A stretch of DNA of 64,000 bases from Streptomyces lasiicapitis (GTDB taxonomy: Bacteria; Actinomycetota; Actinomycetes; Streptomycetales; Streptomycetaceae): the NCBI RefSeq assembly GCF_014646335.1, contig NZ_BMNG01000010.1:310001-374000 (forward strand), read 5' to 3'. The position numbers were made by a program, and so were the translations under genes. This document shows positions 1 to 7,157 of the stretch, one piece after another. The notes under the pieces were generated by a model that had not been told where the DNA came from, searched no databases, and saw only the letters and a program-made list of their open reading frames with translations. Position 1 is the stretch's first letter. Each line of letters opens with the position of its first letter.

Positions 1-150
1 GAGGGCGACGTTGCTCTCCGGTACGTTGCCTCCGGTCGGGTCGACGAGCCAGTCGCGGAACCGCCGCGCGTCGCCGCGCGCGCCTTGGAGATCCTTGATC
101 GCCGGATAGCGGTTGATGCCGACGACCACGGCGTAGTGCAGGTCGTTCAT
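1..150 (-). CDS. Caspase-family (peptidase C14) protein, 5' part only
   Basis: Only the first 50 codons lie in the window; the gene runs off the left edge. It starts at ATG 148-150 behind a GGGGGAAG ribosome site. The first residues read MNDLHYAVVVGINRYPAIKD, followed by a GARGDARRFRDWL helix. This is the usual opening of bacterial caspase/metacaspase domains: a hydrophobic beta strand, V-G-I-x-x-Y, then an A-x-x-D-A helix. The His-Cys dyad and any C-terminal domain lie outside the window, so catalytic status cannot be judged. It lies 90 bases downstream of, and on the same strand as, the serine hydrolase at 241-1743, so the two may be co-transcribed. Family assignment is fairly sure; function is unknown. 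Confidence 0.8.
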   Translation of the reverse strand, partial: MNDLHYAVVVGINRYPAIKDLQGARGDARRFRDWLVDPTGGNVPESNVAL

Positions 151-240
151 CGGGCTTCCCCCTTTGTGCGAACCCGTGTTGGACCGCTGCGCGCACCTGC
201 GTGGCCCGCGGTGCGAACCCGCGTGGACCGCGCCCCGCGG

Positions 241-1743
241 TCAGTCGGCGAGCATCCGGGCGAGGCTCGCCAGGACCTCGGCGTCGTCGTCGAATCCGCC
301 GTGCGTACGTGCGCTCGAGCTGAGTCCGGGTTCGCCCTCGACGGGCGACCACACGGTGCGGTGCGGGTCGGCCGCGAGGAACGCCCGCAGGTCCTCGGAG
401 TCCTGCCCGCCGAAGGCGCCGTCGGCGGCGTACCAGCGCTGCATGCCGGCGATCGGGGCGACCGCCGACTGCTTGGCGGGGCCGCGCTCCAGGACGCCGG
501 AGATGAAGTACAGCAGCGACCTCGGGTACAGCAGCGGCACCAGATGGTCGGCGCGTTCGGCAGCGTCGGTCATCGTGAACATCCGCAGCCGGTCGAAGAG
601 TTCGCGCTGGAGCCGGACGACGGGTGCGAGCTGGGCGACGGTGCACGCGGGCGCGAGCAGCGCGACGTCGCGGACGCGGAAGTCGGCGGGCAGTGGGTCG
701 TCGGCGTCGGCGCGCCTGCGGACGAGGTCGGTGAGCAGGTTGCTGATGAACACGGCGCCCGCGCTGTGGCCGACGACGGTCACCCTGGGGCGGCTGCCGG
801 TGGCCAGGAGCCGGCTGAAGCGGTCCAGGAAGTAGCGACCCGCGCGGGTCTCATCGGACGCGGCGAACGTGTCGGCGGTCTGGCGCTTCATGGCGTCCCA
901 GATCGCGGCGCCCACGTTGGCGACGTAGAACTCCCGGAGTATCTCCTCGACGACGGTCGGGTACAGGCCGTGGTCGGTGTGCAGCCGGAAGCGGCCCACG
1001 ACGGCGGCGATGACGCGCACCGTCTTGCGCACCAGGAGCGCGGAGGTCACCAGGGCGCGGCGGCTGTCGGCCGCTTCGGCTTCGGCGGCCAGCTCGGCCA
1101 CCGTCTCCGGTGACATGAGGGTGGCGACCGCCGCGCGCCCCCCGTCGATGTCGCGCGCGGCGGTCGGCGCGGGAGCCGACCGCAGGACCGAGCCGACGAT
1201 CTCCCGGTTGCGGTCGGCGAGTTCGGTGTCCGCCGACAGGTCGGCGGTGATGCGGACGCGTTCGGCCTCGCCGAGCGGCGCCACCTCCGCGGGCGGGGTC
1301 AGCCGGGCGTAGGGCTCCTGTCCGGTGCGCAGCAGGGCGAGTTCGGCGGCGACGGCGCGGGCGGGCGGCGTGGTGAGGACGCCTGCGGCGCGCTGTCCGG
1401 GCCGCTGGAAGACGACGCCGGCGGCGTAGCGGGTGACGCGGTTCAGGAGTGTCTGGAAGACGGACTCGCCGATGATCTGGGGCAGGTTGCCGTGCAGGGT
1501 CTCAAGAAGGCCGCTGCTCCACACGAAGAACACGGGCTCGGCGCCCGCCGCCTCGTACACGGGCGCGAGCCGCTCGGCCGTCGCGAACCCCAACTGGTCG
1601 TCGACGAGCCCGCCGTGGAAGTGCAGCACCACACGTGGCCGGTCCTTCAGGCTCGCGACCAGCGCGTCGATGTCGGCGGTGCTGGTCGAGGCGAGCCGTC
1701 CGCTCGTCCCGCTGTGGACACAGCGCCTGCGGGCAGAGTGCAT
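241..1743 (-). CDS. Alpha/beta-hydrolase-like protein beside a caspase gene
   Basis: A 500-residue protein without signal peptide. Near the N-terminus a hydrophobic strand ends in VLHFHGGL (an HGG oxyanion-type motif). A later strand ends in VVGHSAGAV, placing a likely nucleophile Ser at about residue 327 in G-H-S-A-G. The middle is Ala/Arg-rich and helical. ATG 1741-1743 is preferred over the in-frame GTG at 1752, because GGAGG lies 8 bases before the ATG. The caspase-like gene follows 90 bases downstream on the same strand. The fold is inferred from the HGG and GHSAG motifs; substrate is unknown. A lipase, peptidase or inactive scaffold is possible. Confidence 0.7.
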   Translation of the reverse strand: MHSARRRCVHSGTSGRLASTSTADIDALVASLKDRPRVVLHFHGGLVDDQLGFATAERLAPVYEAAGAEPVFFVWSSGLLETLHGNLPQIIGESVFQTLLNRVTRYAAGVVFQRPGQRAAGVLTTPPARAVAAELALLRTGQEPYARLTPPAEVAPLGEAERVRITADLSADTELADRNREIVGSVLRSAPAPTAARDIDGGRAAVATLMSPETVAELAAEAEAADSRRALVTSALLVRKTVRVIAAVVGRFRLHTDHGLYPTVVEEILREFYVANVGAAIWDAMKRQTADTFAASDETRAGRYFLDRFSRLLATGSRPRVTVVGHSAGAVFISNLLTDLVRRRADADDPLPADFRVRDVALLAPACTVAQLAPVVRLQRELFDRLRMFTMTDAAERADHLVPLLYPRSLLYFISGVLERGPAKQSAVAPIAGMQRWYAADGAFGGQDSEDLRAFLAADPHRTVWSPVEGEPGLSSSARTHGGFDDDAEVLASLARMLAD

Positions 1744-1947
1744 GTCGGACACCTCCGGAGCAGGAGCCCCCCTCGCAGAAGTCCCCCGACTCCTGCCGCT
1801 CCTGGCAGGGGCAACGGTAGGACCGCCGCACCCGCCGCGTCCCCGGGGACGGGCCCGGGGATTACCCCAAGGCGGGCGCGGACGGCAGGTCCGGGTGTCC
1901 AGGGGGCGCCCGTCCCGGCACCGGGTCCGGGCGGCCGCGCCGGGGGT

Positions 1948-3093
1948 TCAGCTCTCGCCCAGGCACTTCCGTACGGCCGCGACCAGCCGGTTGGCGCGGT
2001 CGTCGCCGTGGCCGATCATCTTGTTGGCCGTGTAGGCGAAGGCAACGCCGAACTCGTCGTCGCCGAAGGCGAACTGGCCGCCCGAACCGTCGTTGGCGAA
2101 GCTGCGCGGACCCAGGGTGGGCCGGAAGGCCGGGGAGTCGAGCAGGAAGCCCGAGCCCCAGCGGACGCCCATGTCGAAGCCCAGCCAGGACGTGCCGCCG
2201 GACTGCTCGCGCACCGCGTCCGTGACGGTGTCGCGGGTGAGCAGCCGCGCGGAGCCGTCGACGCCGGTCGCGGCGGCCGCGTACAGCGTGGCCAGGCCGC
2301 GCGCCGTGGAGACCGCGCCCGCGCCGGGGATCTCCGCGCCGAGGAGGGCGGGGTCGTTCCAGCCGTGCGGATCGTCGACGCCGGGGAAGACGAAGGCGCC
2401 GTTCATGGTGACCATGCGGGTGAGGATCGATTCGGGGCCGGGCATCGGGGGCCTGCCCGGTGCCTCGACGAGCCGGGCGAGCGAGCCGAGTTCGCGCTCC
2501 GGCAGGCCGATCCAGGTGCGCAGGCCCAGGTCGTCGGCGACGGCCTGCCGGAAGTAGGCGCCGGGGGTGAGTCCGGTGACGCGCCGGATGATCTCGCCGA
2601 GCAGGAAGCCGAAGACGTGCGCGTGGTACTCGTACGTCTCGCCGGGCGCCCACAGCGGTTCCTGCTCCTCGATGGCGCGGATCACCGGGGTCCACTCGGT
2701 GATCTCCGCGAACGTCGGGGTGCGGTCGAGGACGGGGAGTCCGGCGCGGTGGCCGAGGACCATACGGGGCGTGATGGTCTCCTTGCCGGCGCGCGCGAAC
2801 TCCGGCCAGTACCGCGCCACGGGCGCGTCCAGGTCGAGGCGTCCCTCCTGTGCGAGCAGATGGACGCAGACGCTCACGATGCCCTTGGCGCAGGAGAACA
2901 CCGGCACGACCGTGTCCTCCCGCCAGGCCGCGCCGGTGCGCTCGTCGGCGACGCCGCCCCACAGGTCCACGACCTTGCGCCCGCCGGCGAAGACGGTGAC
3001 GGCCGCGCCGAGTTCGTCGAACTCGGTGAAGTTGCGGGCGAAGACGTCCGCGACCGCGCCGAACCGTTCGTCGGCCCATCCGTTGTGTTCCAC
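1948..3093 (-). CDS. Beta-lactamase-family serine hydrolase (class C/EstB-like)
   Basis: A 381-residue protein of the class C beta-lactamase/DD-peptidase/esterase fold. The SxxK catalytic motif is SCAK (Ser67, Lys70), just before a helix with HLLAQEGRLDLDAPVARYWP, typical of the family. A Tyr motif (YEYHAH) occurs near the expected second motif, and FANDGSGGQFAFGDD near the C-terminus. There is no signal peptide, so it is probably a cytoplasmic esterase or peptidase rather than a lactamase. The start is GTG 3091-3093. Two hydrophilic gaps separate it from its neighbours on the same strand, so it may be a separate unit. Confidence 0.85.
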   Translation of the reverse strand: MEHNGWADERFGAVADVFARNFTEFDELGAAVTVFAGGRKVVDLWGGVADERTGAAWREDTVVPVFSCAKGIVSVCVHLLAQEGRLDLDAPVARYWPEFARAGKETITPRMVLGHRAGLPVLDRTPTFAEITEWTPVIRAIEEQEPLWAPGETYEYHAHVFGFLLGEIIRRVTGLTPGAYFRQAVADDLGLRTWIGLPERELGSLARLVEAPGRPPMPGPESILTRMVTMNGAFVFPGVDDPHGWNDPALLGAEIPGAGAVSTARGLATLYAAAATGVDGSARLLTRDTVTDAVREQSGGTSWLGFDMGVRWGSGFLLDSPAFRPTLGPRSFANDGSGGQFAFGDDEFGVAFAYTANKMIGHGDDRANRLVAAVRKCLGES

Positions 3094-3195
3094 TGCCCTG
3101 CTTCTTTCCTACGAGGCGGTGCTGACCAGGGACGATGCCCGGTCGGCCAGGTGACCGCGCCACGGTACATGGCGGGGCCACCTACCTCCACCGGA

Positions 3196-4014
3196 TTACT
3201 TCATCCACTCCGCCTCGTACGCCGCGTACGTCCCGTCGTGCGTCGCGAGGTGCACGAACTGGTCGACGTACTCCTTGAACTGCGCGTCCCCGCGCGGCAG
3301 GGCGTAGGCCTTCTCGGCGAAGGTGAAGGGCTTGTCGGGGTGGAGCGAGCACAGTTCGGGGTGGATCTTCGACTGGTAGCGGGTCTCGCTCGCGTCGGTC
3401 ATCATGACGTCCGCGCGGCCGTCGATGATCTCCTTGAAGATCGTGGAGTTGTCCGGGTGCACGGTGAGGGAGGCCTGCTTGATGTGGGCGCGGGCGAACT
3501 GCTCGTTGGTACCGCCGGGGTTGACGACGACCTTCGTGCCGGGCTTGTCGATGTCGGCCAGCGCCCCGTCCCCGAAGCGCGCCTTGTCCGCGCAGCGCAC
3601 GATGGGCGTCTTGCCGTCCTCGCGGGTCGGTTCGCTGAAGTACACGGTGCGGGCGCGCGGCAGCGTGATGGAGACGCCGCCTGCGGCGATGTCGCAGCGT
3701 CCGTCGGCCACGTCGTCGGCGATCTCCTTCCACGTGGTGGCGACGAACTTGGGCTTGGCGTCGAGGGACTTGGCGAGGTCCCGGGCCATCTTGATGTCGA
3801 TGCCTCTGTACGTCCCGTCGGCCTCGCGGTGCGTGAAGGGGCGGTAGTCGCCGGTCGTGCACACGCGCAGGACGCCCTTCTTCGGCACGGAGTCGAGGAG
3901 CGTGCCCTTGCCGGGAGGGGGACGGTGTCCGCGGTCCGCGTCGGGTGCCGCGGGCGCGGCGGCGGTGACGGCGAGCAGGCAGACGAGGGCGGACAGGGTG
4001 GCGGCACGCTTCAT
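3196..4014 (-). CDS. Exported PheC-like (cyclohexadienyl dehydratase-type) binding protein
   Basis: A 272-residue protein with a Sec signal peptide (MKR, hydrophobic stretch, AAPAAPDA) and no lipobox cysteine. The mature part is a family-3 solute-binding fold: VLRVCTTGDYRPF, then GIDIKMARDLAKSL. Segments such as NPGGTNEQFARAHI, HPDNSTIF, DVMMTDASETRYQ and HPDKPFTFAEKAYALPRGD resemble PheC cyclohexadienyl/arogenate dehydratases more than amino-acid binding proteins. PheC converts prephenate or arogenate to phenylpyruvate or phenylalanine. No matching permease or ATPase is nearby. It lies 23 bases after the M81 peptidase, so it is probably the last gene of the ROK-peptidase unit. Whether it binds or catalyses is not decidable here. 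Confidence 0.75.
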   Translation of the reverse strand: MKRAATLSALVCLLAVTAAAPAAPDADRGHRPPPGKGTLLDSVPKKGVLRVCTTGDYRPFTHREADGTYRGIDIKMARDLAKSLDAKPKFVATTWKEIADDVADGRCDIAAGGVSITLPRARTVYFSEPTREDGKTPIVRCADKARFGDGALADIDKPGTKVVVNPGGTNEQFARAHIKQASLTVHPDNSTIFKEIIDGRADVMMTDASETRYQSKIHPELCSLHPDKPFTFAEKAYALPRGDAQFKEYVDQFVHLATHDGTYAAYEAEWMK

Positions 4015-4037
4015 GCGGGCGGTTCCTCTCTGTGGCG

Positions 4038-5675
4038 TCAGGCGCGGTGCGGGGTGAGCGGCGGCAGGTGGGCCGCCGTCAGGCCGGGGCCCGCGCCATC
4101 TTCGTACGCGCCGTCGTCGAAATCTTCGTACGCGTCATCATCGAAGGGATACATCGGCCGCTCCACGCGGTGGTGGCCGAGCCGCTTGAGGTCCTGGTCG
4201 ACGCCGCCCGGGGTGAGCGCGAGCAGCCAGTCGGCAGCCATGTCGTACAGCTCCGGCTCCAGATATCCGATCTTCACGACGACGAGGTCGTACGTCCTCG
4301 GGTCGATGCCGAGGCCGCCCTCGGCCGGGCCCGTGAAGTCGGCGAGCGTGTGGAACGGCTTGCGGCGCTCGACGAGGATCAGGGTGAGTCCGCCGACCCG
4401 CACGGCCGCCATGTCGACCCCCCGGTCGTACGCGCCGCCCTCGGCCCGGTCCTTCTGGTCGGTGGCACGCTGCAACGCCTCGACGGTGCCGGTGAGTTCG
4501 TACGGTCCCCCGTGGTTGGCGTCGACCTTGCCGCCGACGGAGAGCGTCACCTCCGCGCCCACGCCCGCCGCGAAGCAGCGGGCGACGGCGACCGGGTCGG
4601 TGATGCCGGGGTGCACGGCGGTGACCTCGCCGGAGCGGATCGCGTCGTTGTCCAGGAGCTTGCCGAGCATGTACGCGAGGTCGCCCGCGCCGCCCGCCGT
4701 CGGGTTGTCGCCGGAGTCGCTGATGAGGAACGGCCGCTTCGTCGAGGCCACGGCCTGCTCGACGCACTCCTCCGCGGTGCCGGTCGGGCCGACGAAGACG
4801 AAGTCGCGCCGGGCGTCCCAGTAGCGGCGGGCCAGCTTTCCGGCCTCGGCGGCGGCGAGTTCGGCGTCGTCGCCGGTGACGACGATGGCGGCCTGACAGC
4901 GCGGCTCGTCCGCCCAGGCGTAGCCGACCCACAGCGCGGCGTCGAGGATGCCCGGAAGCCGCTCGATGTCGGCGAGCGAGGCGTAGAGGGACTTGGCGGG
5001 CTCCAGGCGGGTGCTGGTCTTCTCGCCCGGAAGCAGGACCGGGACCTGCACCCAGGCGCGGTGCGGGCGGCTGCCCTCGCGCAAGCAGCGCACGAGGTTG
5101 CGGGCGGCGCGCTCTCGGGTCTCCCAGGCGTCCTCGTGCGGGGCGAGGCGGTGCGCGGTGAGCAGGTCCACGGGGGCGGCGAAGCGGTGCGAGACGTTGC
5201 CGTGCAGGTCCATGGCGGTGGAGATCATGGGGCGGCCGGTGCCGTCGGGTGTGCCGACGGAGTCGAGGGCGGCGCGGACGGCCTCGGTGAGATCGGCCTC
5301 CGCGTCGGTGAGGCCGACGACGCTCATGGCGCCGTGGATGTCGTACACGAGCCCGTCGAGGGGGCCCGCCTGCCGGATGCGGGTGACCAGTTCGTCCTTG
5401 AGGGTCAGATACGACTCGGCTTCCACGGGGCCGCCGGGCAGCGCGGTCGCGTGCAGCAGCGGCACCCACTCGACGAGGTCCGCGAGGTCGGAGTCGGGCC
5501 GGGTCCAGGTGTAGCGGTCGAGGAGTTCCTGGCCGCGGGTCTGGCGGAAGTCGTCGGCGGTGGAGCGGTGCGGGCAGAACGTGGAGGACTCGATGCCGAT
5601 GCCGCCGATGCCGAGGCGCAGGCGGCGGTGGGTGACGGCGGGGGCGGCTTGAGGGGATGCCGGGGTCGCGGTCAT
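4038..5675 (-). CDS. M81-family (MlrC-like) metallopeptidase
   Basis: A 545-residue protein matching the MlrC family: an N-terminal part with IGGIGIESSTFCPHRST, DIHGAMSV and ISTAMDLHGNVS, and a C-terminal part with ISDSGDNPTAGGAGD and EVTAVHPGITDP. The His/Asp/Glu residues in these segments are the probable zinc ligands. The family type, microcystinase C, cleaves linear peptides in the cytoplasm. The open frame extends well upstream, but the ATG at 5673-5675 overlaps the ROK stop codon as ATGA and the family-conserved region begins just after it. The gene is therefore translationally coupled to the ROK regulator and divergent from a peptide-type ABC transporter. This suggests that an imported peptide-like compound is hydrolysed by this enzyme. 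Confidence 0.88.
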   Translation of the reverse strand: MTATPASPQAAPAVTHRRLRLGIGGIGIESSTFCPHRSTADDFRQTRGQELLDRYTWTRPDSDLADLVEWVPLLHATALPGGPVEAESYLTLKDELVTRIRQAGPLDGLVYDIHGAMSVVGLTDAEADLTEAVRAALDSVGTPDGTGRPMISTAMDLHGNVSHRFAAPVDLLTAHRLAPHEDAWETRERAARNLVRCLREGSRPHRAWVQVPVLLPGEKTSTRLEPAKSLYASLADIERLPGILDAALWVGYAWADEPRCQAAIVVTGDDAELAAAEAGKLARRYWDARRDFVFVGPTGTAEECVEQAVASTKRPFLISDSGDNPTAGGAGDLAYMLGKLLDNDAIRSGEVTAVHPGITDPVAVARCFAAGVGAEVTLSVGGKVDANHGGPYELTGTVEALQRATDQKDRAEGGAYDRGVDMAAVRVGGLTLILVERRKPFHTLADFTGPAEGGLGIDPRTYDLVVVKIGYLEPELYDMAADWLLALTPGGVDQDLKRLGHHRVERPMYPFDDDAYEDFDDGAYEDGAGPGLTAAHLPPLTPHRA

Positions 5676-6913
5676 GCGGGTGCGCTCTCTTCCTGGACGG
5701 GGGTGGCGGACGGGTGGTCGTGGCCGCCGGGTGCGGCGGGTGCGGTGGTTTCCAGGGCGACGGGGCTCGTCGGCAGGTGGCGGCGCAGTGCGGTGAGGCC
5801 CGCGCCGAGCAGTCCCGCGTCCGGTCCCGTCACGGTGGTCGTGATCTCCAGGTCCGCGGTGGCCACGGGCAGGCAGCGCTCGTACAGGACACCGCGAACG
5901 GCGGCGACCAGCGGTTCGGCGGTGGCGAGGACGCCGCCGAGCGCCACGGCTTGAGGGTTGAAGAAGTTCACGACGACGGAGAGCACCGTGCCGATGTGCC
6001 GACCGGCGGTGCGCACGAGGGTGGTGGCCAGCGGATCGCCGTCCGCGACGAGCTGGAGCAGCTCGCCGGTGGTGGCCACCTCGACGCCCTGGCGGCCGAG
6101 TTCGCGGATCAGCGCGGCGCCGCTCGCGACGGTCTCCAGGCAGCCGATGTTGCCGCAGCTGCACGGCCGTTCGCCCGCCTCCTCGACGCGTACGTGGCTG
6201 ATGTCGCCGGCCGAGCCGTTGGCGCCGTCGTGCGGGCGGCCCGACGCGATGACGCCGCTGCCGATGCCGCGGCCCGCCTTGACGACGACCATGTGGTCGA
6301 GGTCGGGGCGGGCGACGCTGTGCTCGCCGACGGCCATCATCGTGGCGTCGTTCTCGACGGTCACGGGCAGGCCGAGGCGTTCCGCGAGGACGTCGCGCAG
6401 CGGGTAGCGGTGCCAGCCGGGCATGCGGGACGGGCTGAGGACGCAGCCCTCGCCGGGGCGTACGGGGCCGGGGAAGGCGACGCCGAGGGCACGCACCGTG
6501 CGGCCCGCCGCGCGTTCGCGGGCGGCGAGTTCGGTGACGCGCTCGCACAGCCAGTCCACCGCCGACTCGGGTCCGGCGGTGATGTCGTGCGGCAGGTCGG
6601 CGGTGTCGCGGACGGTGCCGTCGAGGTCGACCGCGCCGAGCCGGGCGTGGTGGCTGCCCAGGTCCGCGGCCAGCGCGATGCCGCCCTGGGCGCGCACCCG
6701 CAGCAGCCGGGGACGGCGCCCGCCGCGCGAGGCGCCCTCGCCGGACTCGGTGAGCACCCCGGCGGCCACCAGCTCCTGCACGCGCAACGACACCGTGGAC
6801 GGCGCGAGCCCCAGCTCCCGCACCAGATCGGCCCGGGAGGAGGCCGCGCCCGACGAGACCAGACGCACGATGTGCTGCGCCGATCCGGGTTCGCCGTGTG
6901 CGTTGCTGGCCAT
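5672..6913 (-). CDS. ROK-family transcriptional regulator
   Basis: A 413-residue ROK repressor. The N-terminal winged helix-turn-helix includes SRADLVRELGLAPSTVSLRV. The C-terminal sugar-kinase-like fold has the ATP-type DLGSHHARLG motif and a ROK cysteine cluster PCSCGNIGCLE. DNA binding is expected to respond to a sugar or related ligand. The start at ATG 6911-6913 was chosen over upstream in-frame codons because the family alignment begins here and a plausible -10 (6957-6962) precedes it. It overlaps the M81 peptidase gene by ATGA and is divergent from the ABC transporter. It likely controls both directions through the inverted 10-bp motifs in the intergenic region. Confidence 0.9.
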   Translation of the reverse strand: MASNAHGEPGSAQHIVRLVSSGAASSRADLVRELGLAPSTVSLRVQELVAAGVLTESGEGASRGGRRPRLLRVRAQGGIALAADLGSHHARLGAVDLDGTVRDTADLPHDITAGPESAVDWLCERVTELAARERAAGRTVRALGVAFPGPVRPGEGCVLSPSRMPGWHRYPLRDVLAERLGLPVTVENDATMMAVGEHSVARPDLDHMVVVKAGRGIGSGVIASGRPHDGANGSAGDISHVRVEEAGERPCSCGNIGCLETVASGAALIRELGRQGVEVATTGELLQLVADGDPLATTLVRTAGRHIGTVLSVVVNFFNPQAVALGGVLATAEPLVAAVRGVLYERCLPVATADLEITTTVTGPDAGLLGAGLTALRRHLPTSPVALETTAPAAPGGHDHPSATPVQEESAPA

Positions 6914-6923
6914 ACCGACCCCG

Positions 6924-7043
6924 TTCGTTCGACGAGTTGCTTCGACTACGAGCCGAACACTAGGTCGCACCGAAGGAAGTTGACCAGCCCCACCAAGAAA
7001 GACACCCCCAACTCCCGAACTTTCGCAGCTTCTGTCGAACGAA
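6924..7043. promoter_or_regulatory. Candidate ROK operators: inverted copies of GTCGAACGAA
   Basis: The 10-mer GTCGAACGAA occurs at 7034-7043 on the plus strand and as its exact inverse at 6924-6933. One copy abuts the -35 of the transporter promoter and the other lies in the ROK leader. A further TTCGAC half-site pair (spacing 7) lies next to the left copy. The symmetric placement in a divergent region next to a ROK gene suggests a shared operator. This is inference from position. Confidence 0.5.
6957..6986 (-). promoter_or_regulatory. Putative promoter of the ROK-M81 unit
   Basis: On the minus strand a TAGTGT -10 (6957-6962) and a TGGTCA -35 (6981-6986) are separated by 18 bases, giving a leader of roughly 35 bases before the ATG at 6913. 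The -35 is a 4/6 match to TTGACA. The spacing and -10 are good for a HrdB-type promoter. Confidence 0.45.
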
Positions 7044-7047
7044 GCTC

Positions 7048-7077
7048 TTGACTTGCTTTTCCTCACGGGCCTAGCGT
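7048..7077 (+). promoter_or_regulatory. Putative promoter of the ABC transporter operon
   Basis: TTGACT (7048-7053), an 18-base spacer and TAGCGT (7072-7077) make a near-consensus vegetative promoter. It directs transcription towards the lipoprotein gene starting at 7158, leaving a leader of about 75 bases. One 10-bp candidate ROK operator ends four bases upstream of its -35. Confidence 0.6.
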
Positions 7078-7157
7078 TCGGGCCTCCCTACCGCTCATGT
7101 GTACGGATCTGGTCCCGGCAGTTCTCTGGTCCCGGCAGTTCCTGGAGGCCCACAACC

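Noticed and set aside
1838..1851. CGTCCCC/GGGGACG palindrome between hydrolase and beta-lactamase genes
   Set aside because: It leaves no normal loop and lies in a C/G-rich tract with many chance pairings; not called as a terminator.
1492..4824. Long plus-strand open frame antisense to the beta-lactamase, PheC-like and M81 genes
   Set aside because: It has no start site, domain or family likeness; high GC makes long antisense frames common. The minus-strand genes have clear motifs and ribosome sites.
5676..6548. Upstream extension of the M81 peptidase frame
   Set aside because: It would run antisense-frame through the ROK gene and has no family likeness; the ATG at 5675 overlapping the ROK stop fits coupling.
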